Source: Atopsyche davidsoni (taxonomy: Eukaryota; Arthropoda; Insecta; Trichoptera; Hydrobiosidae). Taken from it: a stretch of 64,000 nt of DNA. The notes under the pieces were generated by a model. It was given only the letters and a program-made list of their open reading frames with translations. It was not told the DNA's origin and made no database searches. The DNA is taken from positions 754,001 through 818,000 of the forward strand of contig JAILWY010000029.1 in assembly GCA_022113835.1 (NCBI GenBank), in the 5' to 3' direction. A program made the translations under genes and the position numbers. Shown here piece by piece: positions 22,801-35,195 of this stretch (position 1 is the first letter of the stretch; each line of letters starts with the position of its first letter).

Positions 22801-25800
22801 GTCGACGATAATGGAAGCCATTCGGCACGGCAGTCCCGGGCGAGGCGCCGGCCGGCCGTATCGAGAAATTATTCCAGAGATTACTTCAGGCGGGGTTGTC
22901 ATTCGCCGCTAATGCCGCAGACTTACGGGCTCCCGGGTAATTTGGAAGTGGACGGGGCTCAGCCCCGAAGCCGCAGAAAACACGGGGGCTCTCGGCGCCC
23001 CCGGGGGACACCCCTAAGCATACAATTTTTTTTAAACCTTTTTGATTGTCCGCTGACAGGGCGCACGCACCGCTACTCGTAGCGATTCCCCACCTGCGTT
23101 AGATCAGGTACGTTATATTTAATTAATATAAATAAGAGAGTGAGATTGAAAGCCCTTTCGTCTTGTAGAGGCGCCGTCGTAAAACTCTAATACCGCATAT
23201 AGGTAGTTTTGAATACTCGCCCCTCTAAGAGCCACCCCATTAAGCACGCAAGGCTGAGATCACGCGTTGCGGTCCTGTCTCCACTTTGATTCGCTGCGTG
23301 AAGCTATTTTCCGAATTAGGTCCCAATATTTTTCACAGACCCTCCACATTCGCCGTCTTTGATCACATCGCCTCTAAATCTGGCTGTTTTTTTGTAAACT
23401 AGCAGACCCAGAGGTCTTTTTCGACTCTGTGTGGTAATTATCGCACTGAAGTGATTTTATCAACCAGCAATACTTAAATATATTGTATGGGGCGGCCGCT
23501 GCCTTGTATACGTACAACTCTCTAATATTGTTAAATTGTTTATAACAACAAAGCCCGTCGGTCTAACATCAGTCAGAATCAGTGTATCGGCCAAATCGCA
23601 CGTGTGTTTAAATTCGCTCTAGGAAGTTCACGGTGGAGAATGAGTCTATATAATTCATTCCTTGTCTATCAAAGAATCATATTTGTATGGCATTAATATA
23701 TTTATAATTTTATCAATATACATCGATCCAAACATTATTAAAATTATGAATTTCATATAATCTTTTATACAAAAGTTTATATACGAGTATGTTAAACTAC
23801 TATAAGATTTTGACGTGACGGCTGTTGCGGCTGAAGGCAAGGGAGGGAGACGCAGCGTCTCACCACGGGTGATCACATAACTCACCGCGAGATAGCAAAT
23901 AAATGGGAAACAGTTCCCTTCCTTTCTGCTATTTTAGTGTAGCTGCTACTTTTTGAAGAAGCAAATAATATGGACATTCGATTTACAAAAGCGTTCTCAC
24001 ACCTGCCAATATTTTGATGCGTTCGTGGATGTTGAAAGCTTTTGCAAATTTTATTTGAATTTGCATTAAGATATTTTATTCATGTTTTCAATAGCCTTCG
24101 TTTAGTACGGTGGTGTAGCTCGAAGACTTCTACCTGTAAATATATATGTATATATCGGAATATTCAAAGAAAATTCAAATGCAAAGACCCATCCTTTTTG
24201 ACGCTGTGGGATCCTTTGGGTCTAGCGTCTCGGGAATAGCGTAGATCTTACGCAAAATCGAGTCTAACTATTTATAATACGTGTGTATCGGATACAAAGA
24301 TCGATTACTTTGAGCAGTGATCGCAAAAAATATATAATATTTACGTTCTTCTCTGTGCTTACTGGCTGCGTGTGGAGGAGATTTTGTAGTTTTCGATTCC
24401 CGAGCCACGCAAACGGTGAAACTTTTCAAATTAAAATCTTCCCTTGACTTTACTACTTCCTGTCGCTCCCCACAAATTTTCAATACAAAAAACCGAGGAA
24501 TGCTTTATATTTTGTTCTCATTTTCAAGCATGTTATGTACATACTTCATCAAAATAATTACACTCGGAGAAGTCAGATAAGGTTGGTTGTAACTTAACTG
24601 ACCTACTTGATGTTTCGGGTTGTGTATTTAGTGAGTCAATCCTGCCCGATCGATTCTTCATTAACTTTCCGAGCATTTCTATAATCAATCAGTAGGGGCC
24701 GGAGGGAGGAGGCTAACGAACCAATCACACCTGGCTGGAATACCTGCGGCGAAATAAAACAGAGCCTTCTCGTTGTATTAATCCCTTCATAACAAATACT
24801 GAAATCTCAGTAATTTCCACGGCGTGCAGATCTGGTTTGCAGTATTCCTCCTTCCTGGATCTCAGTTGTAAGTAGTATTTATCAATTGAAATTTGTTGAG
24901 TAAATGGTTGTATCAATTATTTTTCAATATTAATACTTGTGGCATTATTAATATTGAAATTGCATATTGCAACCTTCCGTAGAACTAACGAAAATATGTA
25001 TTACCGTACTGAATCTGAAAAATCGCTGACCGGAAGCGTCACTTCGCCCTGGCCAACGCGGGGATAGCAAAACATGATACTCTCGAGTATCAAAAAACAT
25101 TTTGAAGATTTCCACAAAAAAATAAAAAACGTATAATATTTCAGCGTGGATATTTATTCGCTTATAACTCCTGATTTAAGGCGAGGCTTTTAGGCGGAAT
25201 CTTTTTGCTCCTCGTCCCCCACCCCCGCGGGTACAAAATAAATAAACCCCGTGCCTCCGCGGTCGTTGGGGTGGGGGGGGGAGGGGGAGGGTCACCCGGT
25301 AAGTCCCTCCGTGACGGGGAGTCCGCGGTTTTTGTACTCTTCGCGGAATCCCTCATACTCCAACGGGCTTCTCGCATTCATCGCTGAGCTCTCGGCACGC
25401 GAGCAATTCTTTCGACAGTCAATTTCACAACGATGTATAGTGTAAATGTATGATTGTCATTTATTGATTAAAATATATATTACCAATTTTATTCAAAAAA
25501 AATATATAAATCCGCATTATTACTAACATACAGGCTTTTTTTAGGCAATCGATTTACTATGGTAATAAAACATATCGTTTATAGTTAATCGTGAAAAAAT
25601 ATTATTATTGAACTAGCAATGATGCGGAGAGAAAATAAAGCATGTATTTTATTTTCTATGTAATTAATTTTTCATCGGTATGCAATTTCTAGGATAAGTC
25701 GATATTAGTATTGAAAAATAAATTCGGTGCTACATTGCCCATTAGGGCGATTTTTCATGCAACGCAAATGTTCAAATATATTTTATCACAAGATTATAAA

Positions 25801-26715
25801 TGAGTTGCTGAGCTCTGTGCACTCAAGTGAAAACAAATAAGCTTTATTATTTGTAACACAGTACGGATATAAACAGAAAATAAATTAGTTATTAAAATAA
25901 TATTTTTTTTATAGTATTTTGTGTTGGAATACCATAAGTTTCGAGGCAACATGTACACTGTGATATGCAATAACACTTGGCCTACAGCGGAAAGGCGTCA
26001 CATTCGCCAAAGCGCCAATCAACCATTCGGCGATTCTGGGAGCATTCTCGTCCCGAAACTGATTTATCTGTGATTGCCTCCACCGGCTGCCGGGCGACGC
26101 GTCGTAAACGCCGAGTGCCGATAGCGCGAGGGCCCGCATCCTGTAGCGGAGCGCTGGAGGATCTACGAGATGCGACCCGGTTTTGAAATAAAACTTATTA
26201 CTCGTTTAGACAATATCTACAGGGGGTTTCTACTTCCACAACAAAATACATTTTTATTTATATTTCAAATAAATACAAAATCAAAGGAAATGTATTCAAT
26301 TAATATTTAATTATTTATTGACAAAACATTGGACGTCACTCGTAAATATATAAGGTTTTTTTTACATAAGTGTGATTTTTAAAAAAAAATTAGATTATGA
26401 TACAGCTGCGAAGATTATATTTCTAATGAAAAATGAGTACACATGGTTGCTAGTAGCGTTTGCTTACGAACACCCTTAATTAGGTCAAACCGCAGTCTTG
26501 GGCGAGGGCTCTTTTTTATATGATAGCAGATGTTTCTACGGTGTTGCGTCACCCATCAGATGTGTCAGATCTACACTAATGGGTCACCATTGAGTCGGTA
26601 GCAGTTTGCCACATACAACACCAAGGTCGCCGGCGTACCGACCGGGAGGCTCCAGACATGAGTATGAAATAAATTATAATACAAAGTATGAAGTGAAAAC
26701 CTAAATAAAATAAAC
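19842..26715. other. Long gene-free stretch with GC-rich islands
   Basis: Islands at about 20,040-20,160, 21,060-21,360, 21,840-22,010, 22,320-22,500, 22,810-23,010, 25,190-25,390 and 26,030-26,180 interrupt AT-rich sequence. An end resembling hAT (CAGGGGTGGCAACCC at 20,038) has no partner. I found no exon, and the 167-codon + frame at 20890-21393 owes its length to a CCCCGCCAT tandem repeat. Confidence 0.4.
21203..21262 (+). repeat. 9-bp minisatellite (CCCCGCCAT)n
   Basis: About six to seven copies of CCCCGCCAT, the last ones diverged (CCTGGCCAT). It lies in a GC-rich island. Confidence 0.85.
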
Positions 26716-27092
26716 CTCTATCACGGGCATGGCAAACCCGCGGCCCGCCTTGAACATTTTTCCTGCCCTCGAGATTCATCACACTTTTTCGGTCAACTTT
26801 TTTTTTTTTTTACCAATAATTCATCGGTTAATTTTTTTGCGATCAATAATTTATCGGGTAATTTTTTGCGACCAATAATTTATCGGTCAAATTTTTTTCG
26901 ACCCATAATTTATCAGTCAATATTTTTGCGATCAATAATTTTTATTTATTTTTTTTTTTTTATTTTTTTGTTACCAATAATTTAACGGTCAATTTTTTGC
27001 GACGAATAATTTATCGGTCAATTTTTTTTTGAACAATTATAATCGGTTAATTTTTTTCCGACCAATAATTTATCGGTTAATTTTTAGCGACC

Positions 27093-28780
27093 TATAATTT
27101 ATCGGTCAATTTTTTGCGGTCAATAATTTATCGGCTAATTTTTTTTCGACCGATATTTTGTCGGTCAATTTTTTGCGATCCATAATTTATCGGTCAATTT
27201 TTTTGCGATCAATAATTTATCGGGTAATTTTTTTGCGACCAATAATTTATCGGTCAAATTTTTTTCGACCCATAATTTATCAGTCAATATTTTTGCGATC
27301 AATAATTTTTCTTTTTTTCTTTTTTTTTTTAATTTTTTTGTTACCAATAATTTAACGGTCAATTTTTTGCGACGAATAATTTATCGGTCAATTTGTTTCG
27401 ATTAATAATTTTTCGGTTTTTTTTAATGACCACTAATTTATCTGTCAATTTTTTTGCGATCAATAATTTTTCGGTTTTTTTTTTTGTGTCCAATAATTTA
27501 TCGGTTAATTTTTTTTTGAACAATTATAATCGGTTAATTTTTTTCCGACCAATAATTTATCGGTTAATTTTTAGCGACCTATAATTTATCGGTCAATTTT
27601 TTGCGATCCATAATTTATCGGTCAATTTTTTTGCGATCAATAATTTATCGGGTAATTTTTTTGCGACCAATAATTTATCGGTCAAATTTTTTTCGACCCA
27701 TAATTTATCAGTCAATATTTTTGCGATCAATAATTTTTCTTTTTTTCTTTTTTTTTAAAATTTTTTTGTTACCAATAATTTAACGGTCAATTTTTTGCGA
27801 CGAATAATTTATCGGTCAATTTTTTTCGATTAATAATTTTTCGGTTTTTTTTAATGACCACTAATTTATCTGTCAATTTTTTTGCGATCAATAATTTTTC
27901 GGTTTTTTTTTTGTGTCCAATAATTTATCGGTTAATTTTTTTTTGAACAATTATAATCGGTTAATTTTTTTCCGACCAATAATTTATCAGTTAATTTTTA
28001 GTGACCTATAATTTATCGGTCAATTTTTTGCGGTCAATAATTTATTGGCTAATTTTTTTTCGACCGATATTTTGTCGTTCAATTTTTTGCGATCCATAAT
28101 TTATCGGTCAATTTTTTTGCGATCAATAATTTATCGGGTAATTTTTTTGCGACCAATAATTTATCGGTCAAATTTTTTACGACCCATAATTTATCAGTTA
28201 ATATTTTTGCGATCAATAATTTTTCTTTTTTTTTTTTTTTTTAATTTTTTTGTTTCCAATAATTTAACGGTCAATTTTTTGCGACGAATAATTTATCGGT
28301 CAATTTGTTTCGATTAATAATTTTTCGGTTTTTTTTAATGACCACTAATTTATCTGTCAATTTTTTTGCGATCAATAATTTTTCGGTTTTTTTTTTGTGA
28401 CCAATAATTTATCGGTATATTTTTTCCGACCAATAATTTATCGGTTAATTTTTTGCGACCCATAATTTATCGGTCAATTTTTTGCGGTCAATAATTTATC
28501 GGCTAATTTTTTTCGACCAATATTTTGTCGGTCAATTTTTTGCGATCAATATTATATCGGTCAATTTTTTTTCGACCAATAATTATCGGGTAATTTTTTT
28601 TAACCAATTATTTATCGGTCAATTTTTTTGCGACCCATAATTAATCGGACAATTTTTTGCGATCAATTTTTTTTCGGTCAATATTTTTGCGACAAATAAT
28701 TTACGGGTCAATTTTTTGCAGCCAATCGATCAGCTAATTTTTTTTTCGTACAATATTTTATCGGTTAATTTTTTGCGACC
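27093..28780. repeat. Higher-order repeat copy A (1,688 bp)
   Basis: Every stretch I compared in this block recurs exactly 1,688 bp downstream, including the irregular T-runs and private variants such as GTGTCCAATAATTTATCGG. Identity continues to about 28,833 against 30,521. Confidence 0.8.
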
Positions 28781-30468
28781 CATAATTTATCGGTCAATTT
28801 TTTGCGGTCAATAATTTATCGGCTAATTTTTTTTCGACCGATATTTTGTCGGTCAATTTTTTGCGATCCATAATTTATCGGTCAATTTTTTTGCGATCAA
28901 TAATTTATCGGGTAATTTTTTTGCGACCAATAATTTATCGGTCAAATTTTTTTCGACCCATAATTTATCAGTCAATATTTTTGCGATCAATAATTTTTCT
29001 TTTTTTCTTTTTTTTTTTAATTTTTTTGTTACCAATAATTTAACGGTCAATTTTTTGCGACGAATAATTTATCGGTCAATTTGTTTCGATTAATAATTTT
29101 TCGGTTTTTTTTAATGACCACTAATTTATCTGTCAATTTTTTTGCGATCAATAATTTTTCGGTTTTTTTTTTTGTGTCCAATAATTTATCGGTTAATTTT
29201 TTTTTGAACAATTATAATCGGTTAATTTTTTTCCGACCAATAATTTATCGGTTAATTTTTAGCGACCTATAATTTATCGGTCAATTTTTTGCGATCCATA
29301 ATTTATCGGTCAATTTTTTTGCGATCAATAATTTATCGGGTAATTTTTTTGCGACCAATAATTTATCGGTCAAATTTTTTTCGACCCATAATTTATCAGT
29401 CAATATTTTTGCGATCAATAATTTTTCTTTTTTTCTTTTTTTTTAAAATTTTTTTGTTACCAATAATTTAACGGTCAATTTTTTGCGACGAATAATTTAT
29501 CGGTCAATTTTTTTCGATTAATAATTTTTCGGTTTTTTTTAATGACCACTAATTTATCTGTCAATTTTTTTGCGATCAATAATTTTTCGGTTTTTTTTTT
29601 GTGTCCAATAATTTATCGGTTAATTTTTTTTTGAACAATTATAATCGGTTAATTTTTTTCCGACCAATAATTTATCGGTTAATTTTTAGTGACCTATAAT
29701 TTATCGGTCAATTTTTTGCGGTCAATAATTTATTGGCTAATTTTTTTTCGACCGATATTTTGTCGTTCAATTTTTTGCGATCCATAATTTATCGGTCAAT
29801 TTTTTTGCGATCAATAATTTATCGGGTAATTTTTTTGCGACCAATAATTTATCGGTCAAATTTTTTACGACCCATAATTTATCAGTTAATATTTTTGCGA
29901 TCAATAATTTTTCTTTTTTTTTTTTTTTTTAATTTTTTTGTTTCCAATAATTTAACGGTCAATTTTTTGCGACGAATAATTTATCGGTCAATTTGTTTCG
30001 ATTAATAATTTTTCGGTTTTTTTTAATGACCACTAATTTATCTGTCAATTTTTTTGCGATCAATAATTTTTCGGTTTTTTTTTTGTGACCAATAATTTAT
30101 CGGTATATTTTTTCCGACCAATAATTTATCGGTTAATTTTTTGCGACCCATAATTTATCGGTCAATTTTTTGCGGTCAATAATTTATCGGCTAATTTTTT
30201 TCGACCAATATTTTGTCGGTCAATTTTTTGCGATCAATATTATATCGGTCAATTTTTTTTCGACCAATAATTATCGGGTAATTTTTTTTAACCAATTATT
30301 TATCGGTCAATTTTTTTGCGACCCATAATTAATCGGACAATTTTTTGCGATCAATTTTTTTTCGGTCAATATTTTTGCGACAAATAATTTACGGGTCAAT
30401 TTTTTGCAGCCAATCGATCAGCTAATTTTTTTTTCGTACAATATTTTATCGGTTAATTTTTTGCGACC
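28781..30468. repeat. Higher-order repeat copy B (1,688 bp)
   Basis: Second copy of the block at 27093-28780, with a constant offset and no net indel at five checkpoints spread through the block. A young tandem duplication or an assembly duplication would both look like this. Confidence 0.8.
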
Positions 30469-30728
30469 CATAATTTATCGGTCAATTTTTTGCGGTCAAT
30501 AATTTATCGGCTAATTTTTTTCGACCAATATTTTGTCGGTCAATTTTTTGCGACCCATAATTTATCGATCAATTTTTTTGCGATCAATATTATATCGGTC
30601 AATTTTTTTTCGACCAATAATTATCGGGTAATTTTTTTGTGACCCATAATTTATCGGTCAATTTTTTTTCGACCAATAATTATCGGGTAATTTTTTTTAA
30701 CCAATTATTTATCGGTCAATTTTTTTGC

Positions 30729-31600
30729 GACCCATAATTAATCGGACAATTTTTTGCGATCAATTTTTTTTCGGTCAATATTTTTGCGACAAATAATTTA
30801 CGGGTCAATTTTTTGCGGCCAATCGATCGGCTAATTTTTTTTTCGTACAATATTTTATCGGTTAATTTTTTTGCGACCCATAATTAATCGGACAATTTTT
30901 TGCGATCAATTTTTTTTCGGTCAATATTTTTGCGTCAAATTTTTTACGGGTCAATTTTTTGCCGCCAATCTATCGGCTAATTTTTTTTTCGTACAATATT
31001 TTATCGGTTAATTTTTTTGCGACCCATAATTAATCGGACAATTTTTTGCGATCAATTTTTTTCGGTCAATATTTTTGCGTCAAATAATTTACGGGTCAAT
31101 TTTTTGTGTCCAATCTATCGGCTAATTTTTTTTTCGTACAATATTTTATCGGTTAATTTTTTTGCGACCCATAATTAATCGGACAATTTTTTGCGATCAA
31201 TTTTTTTCGGTCAATATTTTTGCGTCAAATAATTTACGGGTCAATTTTTTGTGTCCAATCTATCGGCTAATTTTTTTTTCGTACAATATTTTATCGGTTA
31301 ATTTTTTTGCGACCCATAATTAATCGGACAATTTTTTGCGATCAATTTTTTTCGGTCAATATTTTTGCGTCAAATAATTTACGGGTCAATTTTTTGTGTC
31401 CAATCTATCGGCTAATTTTTTTTTCGTACAATATTTTATCGGTTAATTTTTTTGCGACCCATAATTAATCGGACAATTTTTTGCGATCAATTTTTTTCGG
31501 TCAATATTTTTGCTTCAAATAATTTACTGGTCAATTTTTTGCGGCCAATCTATCGGCTAATTTTTTTTTCGTTCAATATTTTATCGGTTAATTTTTTTGC
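30729..31600. repeat. 145-bp higher-order repeat, about six copies
   Basis: The phrase GACCCATAATTAATCGGACA starts at 30729, 30875, 31021, 31166, 31311 and 31456, giving a spacing of 145-146 bp, or five basic units. The units carry shared private variants (GCGTCAAATAATTTACGGG, TTCGTACAATATTTTATCGG). This marks a separate amplification from the 1,688-bp one. Confidence 0.85.
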
Positions 31601-32180
31601 GACCCATAATTTATCGGACTATTTTTTTGCGTTCAATAATTTATCGGTCAATATTTTTGCGACCAATAATTTATTTGTCAATTTTTTACGGCCAATAATT
31701 TATCGGCAAATTTTTTTTCGAACAATATTTTATCGGTCAATTTTTTTGCGATCAATAATTTTTCGGTTTTTTTTTGTGACCAATAATTTATCGGTCTTTT
31801 TTTTTTAAACAATTATAATCGGTTATTTTTTTTCCGACCAATAATTTATTGGTCAATTTTTTGCGACCAATAATTTATAGGTCAATTTTTTGCGGCCAAT
31901 AATTTATTGGCTAATTTTTTTCGACCAATTTATTATCGGTCACTTTTATGCGACCAATAATTTTCCGGTCAATATTTTTGCGACAAATAATTTATCGGTC
32001 AATTTTTTTTGAACAATTATAATCGGTTAATTTTTTTCCGACCAATAATTTATCGGTTAATTTTTTGCGACCAATAATTTATCTGTCAATTTTTTGCGGT
32101 CAATAATTTATCGGCTAATTTTTTTTGACCTATAATAATCGGTCAATTTTTGGCAGCCAATAATTTATTGGCCATTATTT

Positions 32181-32357
32181 TTTTTTGCGACCACTAGAGA
32201 CCAACTAGAGATTATTCCCTAACATAAATAAATATATTGATTGCATTGTATGCAATGAATTCATTAGTTTTTCTTTTGAAAACGTAATGTTTTATACATG
32301 GCAATATAATTTTCCATTTGATAACAGGATTTGCCGAAAATATTTCATGCAATAAGG
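32181..32357. other. Unique spacer between array and internal transposon end
   Basis: AT-rich and non-repetitive, including ATTGCATTGTATGCAAT, a small inverted repeat. Nothing else is recognised. Confidence 0.4.
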
Positions 32358-32380
32358 CGGGCGTGGCTAACCCGCGGCCC
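32358..32380 (+). repeat. Internal hAT-like left terminus
   Basis: CGGGCGTGGCTAACCCGCGG then CCCGAGATATATCACAC closely matches the outer left end at 26724. The region from here to 32783 is by itself the size of a simple MITE (426 bp). Its left flank CAATAAGG does not match the right flank CTCTATCA, so the outer end is the one paired by the duplication. Confidence 0.6.
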
Positions 32381-32791
32381 GAGATATATCACACATTTAC
32401 AAAATATATTTATTTTATAATGTCCACAGTAGTAAAAACCAACGTATTGTACTTCAACAATATAATTAAATCAACAACAGCCGTGTTATATCTATACTCC
32501 TTTTCAATTTAAAAATTAATTTTTTTTTATATTTAATTTTTAGTGTTATTTATTTATTTACTATGTACGTTGATTTTCATTATTAATATATTATCTATGT
32601 TTACATATAATAATAATAATAAACACAATAATAACAACTCATTATGATTCAATTTTTCACTTCAAAAAAATATCCATAGTGTATCTAAATCTAATATGGG
32701 GATATATAGTTTTATATGTGGCTCGCGGAGTTATGATACCTTTCCAAAGTGGGCCGCGAGATCATTTGGGTTGGCCACCCCCGCTCTATCA

Positions 32792-34497
32792 TATTGATTT
32801 GATTTTCTGTATGCAAGAAGCGTACTAATTCCATATAATGTCATATTTTTTGTATTATTTTCCAGTATTTCTTTGGCTGAATAATTTAACTACAAGAAAT
32901 TTTGTTAAAAGAAATGTTATTTGGCTTCTAGAATTTTATCAGATTCATAGAATTAACTACAGCCTATTGAGTAAGTATTCGATAAGGGTTAAAGATTCAC
33001 AAAGCCAACGAAGAATTGATTTAAAAGCTCTGCATGAATATAGGCATAAGTCATCAGCTGATTAGCGCTGTCAGGCGCGCCGCCGTGGCGCCGGATGCGG
33101 AAATCAGATATGATTCAATTACCGAGCAAACCCAATTGTCTGCCGGCGCGCACTGCAGGCGTGGCGTGCGCGCGTACAGGCGCCCCGGCACGCCAATCGG
33201 CTGGTGCTCCGGAAAACCCACCCGCGCTTCAGGCTCTGCGGGGCGGGGGAGCCCTCCCTGCAGCCCTGCTAGTCGCGCTGGGATAAATTCAATTTCAGGG
33301 GGGAGGTTTCAGTTTATAAATTTAGTCATGCGAGCGCTCTGTTAAGTGAGTTCGTGTATATGAGACGAACCAAGTTTTACTGCTTTTCTAAAAAAAAAAT
33401 ACTGTAGCCGCGGGAGAAACTGTTTCAGAAACAAAAACAAATTGCTTATAAATATCTTAAAATTATTTATGTTTATTATACACTCTATCGGCTGCCAATA
33501 ATGTGTCGGTGGCTCGTAAATACACTTCCGATCTTGACAGCGTTATCTGCAGAAGAGGCCTCGTTTCCGTGGTATCTAGTGCTATTGTAATTATGACCGA
33601 ACCACCCGTTTTTCCTTGTATCACAATATTTTTTAAATTTATTTTTATTGAAAATATTCGTATGTTTCCGGCGATATCGTTAAGTAGCTTGCTTCAAAAC
33701 AGATTTTATGACTGTGTCTGAAACAATCAACGCAGAATATTACCGAAATTTATAAGAAAAGAGTTGCTAACAATTTTAAAAGAAGCGATAATGAATTTAT
33801 AGATCTTTCCTTGTTTACACGCTCTTACGGCGATTTTCATAAAAAATAAATTTGTCATTTTAATTTATTATAATTTTTAATGCCCGAGTCGGACAGCTCG
33901 CGATATACGCGCCCGATAACTTCATTAGAGTTTCTCGGAATTCATTAAGGGGAGAGTCATAACGCGCTGAGAACTTTATGGCCCGGTTCATCGGAAATTC
34001 CAGACATGATGTTTTTTTCGGAAGTCACAATCGCCTGGAAATTTCTCCCACACCTGCGTGTCTGCTTGGGCCTCTGCCAGGTCGGATTTGCACTTTATTA
34101 AAGCTTTTCTCACAGTATTTTAGGTTGGAGCTTTATAAATATTTTCCTTTATTTTGTACGCCAACGAAAGAGATATGAATATATGAAAACGTTTTCACAG
34201 TGAAATTAACTGATATATTTTTTAAAGCCCTTCAAAAAAAATTTTTGAGACAAAAAAGTCATTGGGGCTCTGTGACCGATCGAGAATTTTAGTCGTTATA
34301 TGCCTGTGTGAAAACGATTCATCCATAAATTATATGATAATAATAAAAATTAACAATAACTATAAACCTGTACGAGGAATGAATGTAGAGCTAGTAAATA
34401 TATGTTTTGGAATATCTTAGGGTATATTATACAATTATTTTTATTTATCGTGTGCCTGCCAATATTTACTATTTATATTTTTGTGATCATATCAATA
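32792..34497. other. Gene-free stretch before ratchet site 2
   Basis: AT-rich, with one GC-rich island at 33,060-33,290. The two overlapping + frames there (33034-33345 and 33095-33286) look like composition effects. No exon is recognised. Confidence 0.4.
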
Positions 34498-34529
34498 CTA
34501 ACGATTGTTTTTCTTTTTTTCAGGTGAGT
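34498..34529 (+). promoter_or_regulatory. Recursive splice (ratchet) site 2
   Basis: Seen: TACTAAC ending at 34502, a perfect branch-point consensus whose branch A is 22 bases from the AG. Then a nearly pure pyrimidine tract (TTGTTTTTCTTTTTTT), CAG ending at 34523, and immediately GTGAGT from 34524. This is the strongest of the three sites and meets every element of the zero-nucleotide-exon consensus. It lies 15,746 bp downstream of site 1 and on the same strand. Confidence 0.78.
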
Positions 34530-34572
34530 GTCATTTTCAAATCAATCTACGTGCGCCTATTTCATAAGCATG
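34524..34572 (+). other. Candidate RS exon after ratchet site 2
   Basis: 49 nt from the regenerated donor to a second strong donor, CATG|GTAAGA. Frame 1 is open, but no homology is recognised. Exon definition across this interval could promote use of the acceptor before the upstream donor takes over. Confidence 0.45.
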
Positions 34573-35195
34573 GTAAGAATAGTTCCTACATTTTAAATAA
34601 TTTTATTTCTTGAGGTTTTAGAGTTTATCGGATACCTATTTTTGTTACTTAAGAAAAAGGAGACTGACTTGTTGGAAATACAGATAAAACATACGATAAC
34701 GAGTTCATGTAAAATAAAATATTTATTAAAAATCTCACAAACGTTCATTTTTCTTATTGCGATAACGTCAGTTTTAAATCATCTGTATAGTCACAGTTCG
34801 CTGCCCTAGTGTAAGGGGCTTTACTGTATATTTATCGCACACCTACTTTTCTATAAAGCCTTAAATTTTTATTGCTGTAAAATCGGTATTAATCACTTAG
34901 AAGTATGCTTCATTTGTATGGAGATCAATAGCCAGTTCTGCTTCTAAATACATTTAGTACAATTTAATTTGCTCATTAAAAAGATAACATCATTTGTTAT
35001 TACAGTGGCTTTTAGTGTGAAAAATTACAAATCATCCTTACTAATTTTCGTAATTTGACGTTGCGGGTATCGCTTACGCGTCGCATTCTCAAGGCGCGGT
35101 GGCCTTGTTAATTATTTCAAATGATTTTGTGGGAAACCGCGCGCGGGCATTCGAACCCGCGGCTCTCCGGTTTGCTTACAGTTTTCTTCCCAGTG
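34573..35195. other. Gene-free stretch
   Basis: AT-rich. A tRNA-like B box on the minus strand (GGGTTCGAATGCCC) lies near 35,145. Nothing else is recognised. Confidence 0.35.

Larger units (their letters stand above)
26788..32180. repeat. Palindromic ~29-bp minisatellite array, about 5.4 kb
   Basis: Tandem units with consensus close to AATAATTTATCGGTCAAT followed by TTTTTTGCGACC, length 27-31 bp because of variable T-runs. Each unit contains an imperfect palindrome GACCAATAATTTATCGGTC (8 of 9 arm pairs). Higher-order structure is clear: blocks of ~430-490 bp, a 1,688-bp duplication and a 145-bp multimer. The many short open frames, with repeated 'RPIIYRSIF'-like peptides, are translations of the repeat and not genes. 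Confidence 0.95.
26716..32791. mobile_element. hAT-like element (26724-32783) filled by a minisatellite, with 8-bp target duplication
   Basis: The flanks CTCTATCA at 26716-26723 and CTCTATCA at 32784-32791 are identical 8-mers. They abut ends that are mutually inverted and similar: CGGGCATGGCAAACCCGCGG on the left, and CGGGGGTGGCCAACCC (reverse complement) on the right, each followed within about 30 bp by GCGGCCC. The ends resemble hAT termini of the CAGGGGTGGCCAACCC type, with G in the second position, and hAT elements make 8-bp duplications. The interior is a ~5.4-kb tandem array plus ~600 bp of unique sequence. No transposase is seen, so it is non-autonomous. An additional internal left-type end lies at 32358. 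Confidence 0.7.

Noticed and set aside
27158..31808. A dozen short + and - open frames with repeated 'IIYRSIF' peptides
   Set aside because: They are translations of the ~29-bp minisatellite in shifting frames and recur with its higher-order periods.
26788..32180. CRISPR array
   Set aside because: The units are contiguous with no unique spacers, the context is clearly eukaryotic, and no cas genes are present.
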